NCBI RefSeq assembly: GCF_024462775.1
Contig: NZ_JANGCE010000018.1
Span: 1 to 64,000, forward strand
Source of the DNA: Butyricicoccus faecihominis
GTDB lineage: Bacteria; Bacillota; Clostridia; Oscillospirales; Butyricicoccaceae
Length of the DNA stretch: 64,000 nucleotides
Direction of reading: 5' to 3'
Shown here: positions 26,475 through 35,753 of the stretch, piece after piece
Layout of the letters: each line of letters starts with the position of its first letter
Position numbering within the stretch: the stretch's first letter is position 1
Program-made: the position numbers and the translations under genes
Notes under the pieces: generated by a model
Told to the model about the DNA's origin: nothing
The model's input: only the letters and a program-made list of their open reading frames with translations
Database searches by the model: none

Positions 26475-27128
26475 ATGAAAAAAGCGGCTATTTTTGATAT
26501 GGACGGCGTACTATTCGATACCGAGCGACTGTACCGGGAAAGCTGGGTGGAGACCGCGGCGCAGTTTGGGCAAGCGTTTCTGCCGGCCTTTCCGGCCGCG
26601 GTATGCGGTACGAGCGGGGCCAAGCTGCAAGCTGTGGTGCGCGAGTATTATCCGGCGGTCGACGCGGCGGCGTTCGTCGAGTGCTGCATGGAGCGCGTTC
26701 GCAAGGTGCTGCGGGAGCAGCCGGTGCCGGAAAAGCCCGGCTTGCATGAGATCCTGACGTTTTTTCGCGGCAATGGCGTTAAGATTGCGGTTGCCAGCAG
26801 CAGCGAACCCTCCATGATCGAAAGCAATTTGCGCCGCACGGGTGTGATCGATCACTTTGACGCGATCGTCAGCGGCGTGCAAATGCCGCGCAGCAAGCCC
26901 GCGCCCGATATTTTTTTGGAAGCCGCCCGCCGGTTGGGGTGCGCCCCCGCGGACTGCTATGTGTTCGAGGACGGGCTGAGCGGCCTGCGCGCGGGTCTGG
27001 CCGCCGGCTGCGTCACGGTCATGATCCCCGATCTGACGCCGCCGACCGATGAATTGCGCGCCGCCTGCGCGGCGATCTGCGATAGCCTGCATGCCGTGAT
27101 CGACGCGATCCGCGTGGGAACGATCTGA
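26475..27128 (+). CDS. HAD-superfamily hydrolase, beta-phosphoglucomutase-like
   Basis: Protein of 217 aa of the HAD subfamily I with a helical cap. Motif I is FDMDGVLFDTERLY near residues 7-20, motif II is VASSSEPS near 94, and motif III/IV is KPAPDIFLEAARRLG plus VFEDGLSGLRAG near 138-170. Such proteins act as sugar phosphate phosphatases or phosphoglucomutases. The substrate is not deducible. It converges on the TolC-like operon across a 56-base palindrome. Confidence 0.88.
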   Translation: MKKAAIFDMDGVLFDTERLYRESWVETAAQFGQAFLPAFPAAVCGTSGAKLQAVVREYYPAVDAAAFVECCMERVRKVLREQPVPEKPGLHEILTFFRGNGVKIAVASSSEPSMIESNLRRTGVIDHFDAIVSGVQMPRSKPAPDIFLEAARRLGCAPADCYVFEDGLSGLRAGLAAGCVTVMIPDLTPPTDELRAACAAICDSLHAVIDAIRVGTI

Positions 27129-27146
27129 CCGCACCGGATAAACGGT

Positions 27147-27202
27147 CCACATAAGCACAAAAAAGAGAAGGGCGCGCCCTTCTCTTTTTTGTGCTTATGT
27201 GG
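27147..27202. terminator. 56-base perfect palindrome serving as bidirectional terminator
   Basis: Arms 27147-27174 and 27175-27202 are exactly complementary with no spacer bases. A6 and T6 runs sit symmetrically in the arms, so it can terminate the HAD gene rightward and the TolC-like operon leftward. The stop codon of the TolC-like gene (27195-27197) lies within it. Confidence 0.9.
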
Positions 27203-28424
27203 AGGACATCACGCCTCTTGTGGCCCATTGGTAGGTGTTATACGCGGTGAGCAGATCGATCTTTGCATTGTCGATCGTTTCCTGCGCCTCCGTGAACTCG
27301 TCCTGTGCGTCGTCAAACTCGTTTTTGGAGATCATGCCGCAGGTATACTTGGTTTGCTGTATGTTAAACTGCTTTTGGGCCTGCGTCCAATCGGCCTGCG
27401 CCGCCGTCAGCAGGGACTGCGCTTCCTCCAGCGATTTATACAGCTTGCGAAACGAGGCGGTCACGCTTTCTTTTTCCGCGTCCAACTCGATCTGAGCGGC
27501 CTTGAAGGTGTACAGGTTGTCGGTCACGTTGTTTTCGTAGTCGTCCGAAGCCTGACGGACAGCATCCTCCTTTTCAAAGATCGAATAGCTGTTTTTCAGC
27601 GCTTCCGTAAGATCGCTGTCATAGTCGATGGCGGCAAGCTGTTCCTCGGTCACTTCGGGCAGCGCGTCGGTCGTAAACGCGGTGCCCACGGAATAGCCGC
27701 ACTGCATGGCCAGCGTGTTTTTCAGGTTTTCATACTGGGTCTCAATGGTATTCAGATCGGCTTTCAAGCTCTCCCGTTCGCTTTGCTGTTTTTGCAAATC
27801 GTTTTGGCTTGCCATGCCGCGCGACACGCGGGTCTCGGTCACCGCGATATCACGATCGAGCTGGGCGATGCTACGCTCCTTTTGGCTGCGGGAGTAGGCA
27901 AGAGATTGCAGAGAAATATAGGTGCTTTCCGCGCTCATGCAGATCTGATCGGCCAAGTTTTCGGTTTGCCGTTTGGTGCTGTTGATGGAGCTTTGGTGGC
28001 TGTCCTCATCATCGTCCTCCTGATCCTCTAGATCGTCGTAGGAGGCGATCGCCGCGTTCAGGCTGCTCTGTAAAGAAGCCCGCTGCGATTGGAGTGTTTT
28101 TCGCAGCGCGGTCTCGTCCGCGTCAAGCTCGTTGATCGTCTGGTCCAGTTCTTTGATCTGGCGCTGGTATTCGCTGATCTCGTCCTCCACGTTGGCGTAG
28201 CTGATGATATAGCTGTCTCCGGGGTCGGTCGCTTCGACGCTTTTGAGGCTGTTGCCATACGCCTTAATCGATACGTTGTTTTCGCGAACCGTCTGTTCGA
28301 GCGACGCGAACGATAGGGCGATGGGCTGTGCTGCGGCCTCGTCGTCCGCGGCATAGGCGGGCGCGCAGACGCTGCACAGGGTCAGCGCCGCAAGGCCGGC
28401 GGCCATATAGCGTTTCATCATGTT
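27195..28424 (-). CDS. TolC-family-like exported coiled-coil protein, second copy
   Basis: Exported protein of about 408 aa with signal MMKRYMAAGLAALTLCSVCA and an Ala-x-Ala cleavage site near residue 25. It is mostly helical coiled coil with two similar halves, as in TolC/outer membrane efflux proteins, but lacks recognisable beta-barrel parts. Family members occur beside RND pumps in Clostridia, where no outer membrane exists and their role is unclear. The start is placed at the second Met group; the reading frame is open a few codons further upstream. It is a paralogue of the upstream gene and last in the RND operon. Confidence 0.78.
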   Translation of the reverse strand, partial: NMMKRYMAAGLAALTLCSVCAPAYAADDEAAAQPIALSFASLEQTVRENNVSIKAYGNSLKSVEATDPGDSYIISYANVEDEISEYQRQIKELDQTINELDADETALRKTLQSQRASLQSSLNAAIASYDDLEDQEDDDEDSHQSSINSTKRQTENLADQICMSAESTYISLQSLAYSRSQKERSIAQLDRDIAVTETRVSRGMASQNDLQKQQSERESLKADLNTIETQYENLKNTLAMQCGYSVGTAFTTDALPEVTEEQLAAIDYDSDLTEALKNSYSIFEKEDAVRQASDDYENNVTDNLYTFKAAQIELDAEKESVTASFRKLYKSLEEAQSLLTAAQADWTQAQKQFNIQQTKYTCGMISKNEFDDAQDEFTEAQETIDNAKIDLLTAYNTYQWATRGVMSST

Positions 28425-28444
28425 TTCTCCTTTCATCGAACCAT

Positions 28445-29665
28445 TTAGATACTGCCGCTAGACAGGCCCTTCTTGGCCCATCCGTATTGGTTGTAGGCGG
28501 TTATCAGACTGAGCTGTGCCGTTTCCACGTCCGCTTTGGCGCTGTCCAGCGTGTCCTGCGCGTCCAAATAGTTCTGCTTAGAAGCCATGCCGCGTTGGTA
28601 TTTGGTTTCGCTCACGGCAAACTCCCGTTCCGCCTGTGTCAGAGCGGTCTGCGCGGCCTGTACGGCGCTCTGGCTATCCTGCACCGAGCGGTAGGTGGTG
28701 GCAAACGCGCTTTGTACGGATTCCTTTTCCGCCGCGAGCGCGTCCTTCGCGGAAGCGACCGCCTCGGCGGTGCCTGAGATGTTTTCATCGTAGGCATTTT
28801 GCGCGGCGCGCAGGTCGCACTGCTTCTGCCAAATAGAGAAACTGTTTTGCAGCGCTTCGCTTAGATCGTCCTCATAACGCATTTTGCCAAGTTCGGCGCT
28901 GCCGGGTTCCGCAAGGGCCGATGGCATCACAAGCGTTGCCGCGTCGTAACCGCACATGAGCGCAAGGCTGCTCGCCAGATCCTCGCATTGGTTCCGCAGG
29001 GTGGTGAGCGACAGGGCAAGGCTTTCCCGCTGGTGCTGTGCCGTATGGAGATCAAAAGCGCTCACCATGCCGCGCGCATACTTGGTTTCCAATACGCTGA
29101 TCCGCCGGTCGAGCGCGGCGATCTGCCGCTCAAGGGCTTCTTCCGAGTATTGCAGGGTTTTGATTGAGATAAGCAGGTCTTGCGCGCCCATGGCAAGCTG
29201 ATCGGCCACGTTGACCGCCTGTTTTTGGATATCGTAGACCGCGTCGTCGATCTGCGCGGTGGTGGATTCCTTCTCGGTGGGCAGGCCGTTCAGGCTTTGC
29301 TGCAAGCGGTCCAAATTACCTTGCAGCACCTTCTTTTGCGCTTCATAGGTTTTGTACAGTGCGCTACTCTGATCCAGACTCTGCATCGCTGCGTCCAGAC
29401 CGTCGATCAGCGACTGATAAGAGGTGATCTGCGCCTCCATGCTGCCGCCCTGCGCGGTGTAGCTTGTGGCAATGCTGGACGAACTATCTGCGGCATAGGC
29501 TGTGTTTTGCAGGGAACGCACGGTCGCGTTGCCTTCGCGCACCGCGCGTTCGACGGCGGAAAGCCCCATTTGTTTGACGGTCTGCCCGTCCGCCGCGCCG
29601 GCGGCCGGGACAAAGCCCAGCGCCAGCGCGGCGCACAGCATGCCGCCGATCAGACGGCGTTTCAC
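28445..29665 (-). CDS. TolC-family-like exported coiled-coil protein, first copy
   Basis: Paralogue of the previous protein, 406 aa, with signal MKRRLIGGMLCAALALGFVPAAGAAD and heptad-rich helices throughout. Both share the pattern KYxxGMxSxxxYxDAQDTLDxAK near the C-terminus. Its start overlaps the RND pump stop by four bases, showing an operon with the pump. It may link pump and cell wall or form a channel, which is inference. Gene duplication within the operon is clear. Confidence 0.8.
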   Translation of the reverse strand: MKRRLIGGMLCAALALGFVPAAGAADGQTVKQMGLSAVERAVREGNATVRSLQNTAYAADSSSSIATSYTAQGGSMEAQITSYQSLIDGLDAAMQSLDQSSALYKTYEAQKKVLQGNLDRLQQSLNGLPTEKESTTAQIDDAVYDIQKQAVNVADQLAMGAQDLLISIKTLQYSEEALERQIAALDRRISVLETKYARGMVSAFDLHTAQHQRESLALSLTTLRNQCEDLASSLALMCGYDAATLVMPSALAEPGSAELGKMRYEDDLSEALQNSFSIWQKQCDLRAAQNAYDENISGTAEAVASAKDALAAEKESVQSAFATTYRSVQDSQSAVQAAQTALTQAEREFAVSETKYQRGMASKQNYLDAQDTLDSAKADVETAQLSLITAYNQYGWAKKGLSSGSI

Positions 29666-32600
29666 TTGCGACCATCCTTTCGGTTTTGAATCCTGCGGAC
29701 AAATTCCGCGCCCTTCTGCTTCAGCTTTTCGAGCTGCTCTTGCGCCGCGATACCGCGCGGTGTGCGCTGCCCGTGCTTGCAGTGCTTTCCGCGGCGCGCG
29801 CTGATTCCGTCGGACAGGCTGGCCAGCAGCGAATAGTACACCGGCGTGAACAGCAGGGTAACCACGGTGGAAATGATCATGCCCGCAAACATGACGATCG
29901 CCATGGGGCGCATCATTTCCGAGCCTTCGCCCACGCCGAACACCATGGGCATCAGGCCGAGCAGGGTGGTGGTGGTGGTCATCAGCACCGGCCGCACGCG
30001 GCGCGGGCAGGCGTTTAAGATAGCGGTGTTTTTATCTTCGCCGTTCTTCCGGCGCTGCTCAATATAATCGACCAGCACGATGGCCGAGTTAACGACCGTA
30101 CCGGCCAGTACGACCACGCCGACGATGGAGTACATCGAGATCGGGTTGCCGGTCAGCGGCAGGCCACTCAGCGAACCGATCAGGCTGATCGGCATGATCA
30201 TCATGATCATGATAGGCAGCAGGAACGATTCGTACTGCGCGGCGAGCACGAAGTACACCAGACCGAGCGCAACCAGCAGCGAGGAGCCGAGCGAACCGAA
30301 CGATTCGCCCATTTCAGCCATTTGGCCGCCGGAACCGATCGTGATGCCTTCGGGCACCGTCAGCGTCGCCAGCACCTGATTGACTTCCTGATTGAGCTTG
30401 GAGGTATTGCCGGACTGGGAATCACCCGAGATCGTGACCGTGCGGGATTGATCCTCGCGCGAAATGCTCTGGGGGATCTGCTCAATCGCCACGTCGGCCA
30501 CAAGGCTGAGCGGCACCGTGCCGCCAGAGGATACGCTGATTGGGATGTTTTTGATCGAATCCAAATTGTTATAAATGCTGCTGTCGCCGCTGACGGCCAC
30601 CGTGATCTCATCGCCGCTCAGGCTCAGTTCGGTCGCGGTGGAACCGGTCAGTTGGCTGTGTACCGCGCTGCCGATGTCGGTCGCCGTCAGCCCAAATTCA
30701 GCGGCCGCCAGCCGCTTGGGCCGGACGGTGACGCTCGATTCGCGTTCCGAGGCCGAGGAAACGACTTCTACCGCGTCCGGCACCTGATCGGTGATTGCCT
30801 TGACCACCTGTTCGCCGAAATCCATCAGCGCGTCGTAATCATCGCCCCGCATTTCGAGGGAGAGCGCGTCGCCTGTCATCGAGCCCATGGAACTGGTGGC
30901 CTCCATGGATATCTTGGCGCCCGCGATATTGTTCGTTGCTTCGCGCAGGGCGGTCACGACTTCGTCTGTCGTGCGGTCGCGTTCGCCCTTGTCCTTGAGC
31001 TGTATCGTGATGCTGGCCTGATCGCCGCTTGAATTCATGCCGGAGCTTCCGCCGCCGGAATAATAGATGGTATCGATCTCGGGCGCGGTGCTCATCGCGA
31101 TCTCGACCACGCGGTCCGCGATCTCCTCGGTCTTTTCCAGCTCCGAGCCAAGCGGCATTTCCACCGTGATGGAAATTTGGCTTTCATCCATGTCGCTCAT
31201 CAGTGTCACGCCGAAGATCATGACGTCCGCGATGATCAGCACGATGAATACGCCCATCATCGCGGTGGAGATCAGCATGGAGAGCTTCCGCCGCGTGATC
31301 AGGAATTTCAGCGTCTTGCGATAAACGCGCATCATCGGCTTATCCTCGAGCAGCTTGGTATCGCCGCCAAAGGATTGGATGCGGCGGTCGCCGCTGTCGT
31401 CCAGCACCAGATAGCAGAGCAGCGGTACCAGCAGTAACGCCACGAGGAGCGAGGACGCGATCAAGGACGCGATGGTGAGCGCAAAGTCCTTGAACATCAT
31501 GCCCACCATGCCGCCGGATAGGCCGATCGGCACGAATACGGCAAGCGTCGTCATGGTCGAAGCGATGATGGACATCGACACCTCGCCCGTGCCCTTGACA
31601 CAGGAATCCAAGCGGCTGTGTCCCTCCGTGCGGAAGCGGAACACGTTTTCCAGCACGACGATCGAGTTATCCACGATCATACCGACGCCAAGCGCCAAAC
31701 CGCTCAGCGACATGATGTTCATGGTAATGCCCATGACCCGCATCAGAATAAAAACGGAGACGATGCAGATCGGCATGGACACCACGATCACCGCCGTCGC
31801 TTTCAGGCGCTTGAGGAAGAACAGCAGCACGATCGCGGCGAGGCCCACGCCCAAAATGATGTTTTCGATAGCGGAGTCGACCGACTGATTGATAAAGATC
31901 GAGTCGTCGCTGAGGATTTCCCAATGCAAACCCGGATAATCCGCCGTGACCGCCTCGATCGCTTGTTTGATGCGGCTGGCCACCTGCACGGTGTTGGAGC
32001 CGGACTGCTTTGTCACGGAAAGCGTGATGCCGGGCTCGCCGTTGATCTTGGCGATTTCGTCCTGATCCTGCGCGGCAAGCGCCACATCCGCGATTTCATT
32101 GAGGCGCACCGTGCCGCCCGCGGGCAAGGGAATGACGGTGTTCGCTATCTCTTCCACGGAGAGATATTCGCCGTCCGTGCGAACGTTCAGCTTTTGGCTG
32201 CCGCTCTCGATATCGCCGCCGGCGATGGTGCTGTTTTCCTTGGCCAGAATACCGGCGATGTAATCGACCGTCAGGCCGTATCCGTCCAGTCGGTCGGTAA
32301 AGGTGTTGATCTCCACCTCGTTTTCGTAGCCGCCCGCGATATCGACCGAGGCGACGCCCGCCAGCCGTTCGATGTACGGACCGATATCATCCTCGGCGGT
32401 CGATTGCAGCTCGGCTAGATCCTGCCCCAGCAGGCCGACCGTGACGACCGGCATGGAATCCGGGTCCATTTTCATGATGGACGGGCTGTCGGCGCCGTCC
32501 GGCAGCCGGGCTTCAATGCGCGAAACCTTGTCGCGCAGGTCGGTCACCGCGTCGTCCAGATCGGTATCGTCCGTAAACTGTACCATGACCATCGAATTGC

Positions 32601-32859
32601 CTTCGGACGAGGTCGAGGTCAGGCTGTCCAGTCCGGACACGCTGGCGCATGCGGATTCCACAATGCGCGTGACGAGGTTTTCCACCTCTTCCGGTCCCGC
32701 GCCGCTGTAGCTGGTCACTACAACGGCCATTTTGATCTCCATGCTGGGCATCAGCGCGAGCGGCAGCGCGTTGTAGCTCATATAGCCGAACAGCACGATT
32801 AGAATGGCCGCGAGCGTGGTCGCTACCTTATGCTTGATACTGAACTGCGCGAATTTCAT
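29662..32859 (-). CDS. RND-family (AcrB/HAE-type) efflux transporter
   Basis: Inner-membrane pump of 1065 aa. The N-terminal helix, two large extracytoplasmic loops and two six-helix blocks match AcrB-type RND proteins. Helix 4 has GLALGVGMIVDNSIVVLENV near residues 390-410, with one Asp where AcrB has the proton-relay Asp pair. The hydrophobic C-terminal block carries GLPLTGNPISMYSIVGVVVL. The C-terminus has a Lys/Arg-rich tail. It is translationally coupled to the adaptor upstream by a four-base overlap. Substrate is unknown (lipids, drugs or peptides are possible). Confidence 0.92.
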   Translation of the reverse strand: MKFAQFSIKHKVATTLAAILIVLFGYMSYNALPLALMPSMEIKMAVVVTSYSGAGPEEVENLVTRIVESACASVSGLDSLTSTSSEGNSMVMVQFTDDTDLDDAVTDLRDKVSRIEARLPDGADSPSIMKMDPDSMPVVTVGLLGQDLAELQSTAEDDIGPYIERLAGVASVDIAGGYENEVEINTFTDRLDGYGLTVDYIAGILAKENSTIAGGDIESGSQKLNVRTDGEYLSVEEIANTVIPLPAGGTVRLNEIADVALAAQDQDEIAKINGEPGITLSVTKQSGSNTVQVASRIKQAIEAVTADYPGLHWEILSDDSIFINQSVDSAIENIILGVGLAAIVLLFFLKRLKATAVIVVSMPICIVSVFILMRVMGITMNIMSLSGLALGVGMIVDNSIVVLENVFRFRTEGHSRLDSCVKGTGEVSMSIIASTMTTLAVFVPIGLSGGMVGMMFKDFALTIASLIASSLLVALLLVPLLCYLVLDDSGDRRIQSFGGDTKLLEDKPMMRVYRKTLKFLITRRKLSMLISTAMMGVFIVLIIADVMIFGVTLMSDMDESQISITVEMPLGSELEKTEEIADRVVEIAMSTAPEIDTIYYSGGGSSGMNSSGDQASITIQLKDKGERDRTTDEVVTALREATNNIAGAKISMEATSSMGSMTGDALSLEMRGDDYDALMDFGEQVVKAITDQVPDAVEVVSSASERESSVTVRPKRLAAAEFGLTATDIGSAVHSQLTGSTATELSLSGDEITVAVSGDSSIYNNLDSIKNIPISVSSGGTVPLSLVADVAIEQIPQSISREDQSRTVTISGDSQSGNTSKLNQEVNQVLATLTVPEGITIGSGGQMAEMGESFGSLGSSLLVALGLVYFVLAAQYESFLLPIMIMMIMPISLIGSLSGLPLTGNPISMYSIVGVVVLAGTVVNSAIVLVDYIEQRRKNGEDKNTAILNACPRRVRPVLMTTTTTLLGLMPMVFGVGEGSEMMRPMAIVMFAGMIISTVVTLLFTPVYYSLLASLSDGISARRGKHCKHGQRTPRGIAAQEQLEKLKQKGAEFVRRIQNRKDGRK

Positions 32860-34157
32860 TCCGGAACCTCCATCTCTGCGGGTTCGGCTTCGGCGGGTGC
32901 GTCTTCCGGTTCAGCGGGCTGCTCGGTCAGATCCACGCCGTCCCGTTTGACCACGCGCACCTCCGCGCCTTCGGTCAGATAGCTTTGTCCGGCTACCACC
33001 AAATCCTCGCCGCCGGTCAGCCCGTTTGTGACCTGCGTCACGCCGTCGCCCACCAGACCGCTTTCGATATCGATCCGGGTGACCGTATCGTCATACTCGA
33101 CGATGAATATGTACTGCGAGGTGCTGTCGGTCTGGATCGCGTCGGTCGGGATGACCACCACGTCTTCGCGCACGTCCGTATAGATCGTGACAGTCGCAAA
33201 CATGCCGTAGGCGGCGCCGGTATCCTTAGGCAAGTCAAGCAGCACGTCGTACAGGTGAGTCTGCTCGTTTACCGCGGGCGCGACCGAGGCGATCGTCGCC
33301 GTGATCGGCTGGCCGCCTAGGGCGGAAATCTCTACCGTGACCACGTCGCCGATCTCCAGCCACGGCTGGATTGTTTCGGAAACTGAAAGGGAGACCTGCG
33401 GCGTTTCATCGGTCGCGATGACGACGGCGGCGGTCTGCGTATTCGCTTTGCCGCCCTTTACGACGTTCACCTCGGTCACCGTGCCTGAGACCGTGGATTT
33501 GACCGACATATCGCCCTTGCTGTCGCGCAACTCGGCAAGCGATTTGTCGTAGGTGGCGAGTTGGTTCGCCTTTTCGGTCTGCAGCTTGGTAACGGACAGC
33601 TCGGCGGCGTAGATGGTGTCCTCCGCGCTGAGCTTTACCTCGTTATACTTGGCCTCGGCCTGTTCCAGCTCGATCTGCGAAGCCGCTTCCTGTTCAAACA
33701 GCGCCTGCGTGTTTTCCCAGCTTTGCTTGGCCTGCCGCACCTGTTCATTTTGCAGGGTGCGCGTGGTCTCGAGCTGCTGCTGCGCCTGCGAGATCTGCTG
33801 ATCGTAAAGGGAAGCCGTGCGGCTGCGTTCGCCCTCGACCTGCTGGATATCGCGCTGGATGGATACCGCGTCCAGCGTGAAGAGCGTTTTGCCGATCGTC
33901 ACTCGGTCGCCCACCGCTACATCGACTGTCAGCACGTCGCTTTGCTGCGGGGCGAAAAGCGAGACCGCGTTCTGCGGCACGACCTTGCCGGAAAGCTGGT
34001 TGCGGGTGGAGATACTCGAAACGCTGACCGTTTCGGTCTCCACCGGCGTGCTGGATTTTACGGTTTCGGGCATGCTGGGCCCGCAGCCCGCCAGCGTGCC
34101 GATCAGCGCCATGGATACCGCTCCCGCGAGCAAGCGTTTTGCCTGTTGTCCTATCAT
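32856..34157 (-). CDS. RND efflux periplasmic-type adaptor lipoprotein (HlyD/AcrA family)
   Basis: Adaptor of 433 aa, first gene of the RND operon. A lipoprotein signal with lipobox TLAGC near residue 24 anchors it outside the membrane. It has a lipoyl/barrel-sandwich half, a long coiled coil (about 105-220), then the second half-lipoyl with VSGTVTEVNVVKGGKAN near 225 and a beta-barrel domain. A low-complexity tail of Glu, Pro and Ala ends it. It joins the pump to the TolC-like partners. Confidence 0.9.
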   Translation of the reverse strand: MIGQQAKRLLAGAVSMALIGTLAGCGPSMPETVKSSTPVETETVSVSSISTRNQLSGKVVPQNAVSLFAPQQSDVLTVDVAVGDRVTIGKTLFTLDAVSIQRDIQQVEGERSRTASLYDQQISQAQQQLETTRTLQNEQVRQAKQSWENTQALFEQEAASQIELEQAEAKYNEVKLSAEDTIYAAELSVTKLQTEKANQLATYDKSLAELRDSKGDMSVKSTVSGTVTEVNVVKGGKANTQTAAVVIATDETPQVSLSVSETIQPWLEIGDVVTVEISALGGQPITATIASVAPAVNEQTHLYDVLLDLPKDTGAAYGMFATVTIYTDVREDVVVIPTDAIQTDSTSQYIFIVEYDDTVTRIDIESGLVGDGVTQVTNGLTGGEDLVVAGQSYLTEGAEVRVVKRDGVDLTEQPAEPEDAPAEAEPAEMEVPE

Positions 34158-34422
34158 TTAGATAAGCTCCTTTACCATTTGATTGTGTAAACGGATTTGA
34201 TGGGTATGGACGCAGGTTTCGGACGCATTGCGCGGTCCTGCTTTTCGTGGTATGATTACCCTGTAAATCCTTTGCATGTAATCGCGTCTATCAGTTTAGC
34301 CCCTCTACTTAAAACCAAGTTAAAGCCGCGGGTAAAAAAGGTGGAACGGTTTTTAAGCTTGTTTGAGGTTTGACTGCTATACTGACTATAAAAGCGCGGA
34401 TACCGTCAAAGGAGGACGTTTC
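34158..34422. other. Intergenic region between RND operon and alarmone synthetase
   Basis: 265 bases between divergent genes. It must hold both promoters; I see AT-rich patches near 34285-34330 and a TATACT at about 34377-34382 before the rightward gene, but no well-spaced -35/-10 pair. No repeat or hairpin stands out. Confidence 0.4.
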
Positions 34423-35076
34423 ATGCGAAATTTATATCCCATATCAGGACCGGAGGAACAGGCGTTTTACGGCGAGGCGCTGATCCTGTTGGAAGGCGCG
34501 GCGGCGGAATTCCTGTCCTTACTGGAAATGATCTGCCGTTATCAGGTCAGCCGGGGGCGTCACGATCCGGTTTGTTCCTATGCCGCGCGCATCAAAAGCG
34601 CGGCCAGCATGCGCGCCAAGCTGGAGCGCCTCGGCTTGCCGGTGACGCTGGATCATGCGCTGCATCAGGTGTTTGACGCGGCCGGGGTGCGCGTGATCTG
34701 TCCTTTTATCGATGATATTTACACCACGGTAGCGCTGATCCGGACGATCCCGGGCATTACGATCGACCGCGAGCGGGACTATGTACGGCATGCCAAGCCC
34801 AACGGCTACCGCAGTTACCACCTGACCGTGTCGCTGCCGCCGCGCTATGTGTGCGGAGAACCGGCGGAGCAGGTCTGGCTGGAGGTGCAGCTCCGCACGA
34901 TCGCCATGGATTGCTGGGCAAGCATCGAACATGAACTGAAATACAAACACGCTTTGCCGCATCAACAGCTGATCGCGGGGGAGCTCAAGCGGTGCGCGGA
35001 TGAGATCACCGCCACCGATCTTTCGCTGCAAACCATCCGGGAGTTCGTTGCCGAGCTGCCGAAAAAGGAGGAGTGA
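34423..35076 (+). CDS. Small alarmone synthetase (RelQ-like GTP pyrophosphokinase)
   Basis: Single-domain (p)ppGpp synthetase of about 217 aa. The RelA/SpoT synthetase fold shows the residues for ATP/GTP binding: RIKSAASMRAKLERLG near 47, VFDAAGVRVICPF near 83-95, ERDYVRHAKPNGYRSYHLTV near 116-135 and VWLEVQLRTIAMDCWASIEHEL near 155-176. It lacks hydrolase and TGS/ACT domains. The ATG at 34423 follows GGAGG; an upstream in-frame ATG at 34363 lies before it. It overlaps the response regulator frame, so stress alarmone and two-component genes are linked. Confidence 0.92.
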   Translation: MRNLYPISGPEEQAFYGEALILLEGAAAEFLSLLEMICRYQVSRGRHDPVCSYAARIKSAASMRAKLERLGLPVTLDHALHQVFDAAGVRVICPFIDDIYTTVALIRTIPGITIDRERDYVRHAKPNGYRSYHLTVSLPPRYVCGEPAEQVWLEVQLRTIAMDCWASIEHELKYKHALPHQQLIAGELKRCADEITATDLSLQTIREFVAELPKKEE

Positions 35077-35078
35077 CC

Positions 35079-35753
35079 ATGCGTATATTAATTGCCGATG
35101 ACGAGACCGACCTGACCGACGCCTTGCAGGATATTTTGGCCCGCGAGCACTATTCGGTCGATGTGGTGGACAACGGCAACGATGCGCTCGATTATGGCCT
35201 TGCCGAAAACTACGATTGCATCGTGCTCGATATCATGATGCCGGGGCGGGACGGACTGTCCGTTTTGGCCGCCCTGCGCGAGCAGGGCGTGTCGACGCCC
35301 ATTCTGCTGCTCACGGCAAAGAGCGAGATCGGCGACCGGATCCAAGGGCTGGACGCCGGGGCGGACGATTATCTGCCCAAGCCTTTCAACATAGGCGAGT
35401 TTTTGGCGCGGGTGCGCGCCATGACGCGCCGCGCGGGTTCGTTCACCCCCAATCTGCTGTCCATCGGCAATATCACGCTCGACCGTACCACCTTTGTGCT
35501 GCAATGCGGCGAAAACACCATTCGGCTGGCCAATAAAGAATTTCAAATGCTCGAACTGCTTTTGCGGCAGCAGGGGCGCTTTATTTCGACCGAGCAGTTC
35601 ATGGAGCGCATCTGGGGCTATGAAAGCGAAGCCGAGCAAAACGTGGTTTGGGCGTACGTTTCGTATTTGAGAAAGAAACTGGGCGCGATCGGCGCCAATG
35701 TGTGTATCGCCGCCAGCCGGGGGCGGGGCTACCTTTTGGAGGTTGCGCCATGA
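35079..35753 (+). CDS. OmpR-family response regulator
   Basis: Response regulator of about 224 aa. Receiver domain (1-120) with the acidic pair DDETD and the phospho-acceptor Asp in CIVLDIMMPGRDG near 52, plus the conserved Thr and Lys (LLLTAKSE, YLPKPFN). The C-terminal winged helix (about 130-222) ends RKKLGAIGANVCIAASRGRGYLL, as in OmpR/PhoB. The ATG at 35079 is preceded by AAGGAGGAG. It pairs with the histidine kinase, whose start overlaps its stop. Confidence 0.95.
   Translation: MRILIADDETDLTDALQDILAREHYSVDVVDNGNDALDYGLAENYDCIVLDIMMPGRDGLSVLAALREQGVSTPILLLTAKSEIGDRIQGLDAGADDYLPKPFNIGEFLARVRAMTRRAGSFTPNLLSIGNITLDRTTFVLQCGENTIRLANKEFQMLELLLRQQGRFISTEQFMERIWGYESEAEQNVVWAYVSYLRKKLGAIGANVCIAASRGRGYLLEVAP

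Noticed and set aside
27189-28031. Rightward open frame antisense to a TolC-like gene
   Set aside because: No ribosome site, no domain; the opposite strand has a signal peptide and operon context.
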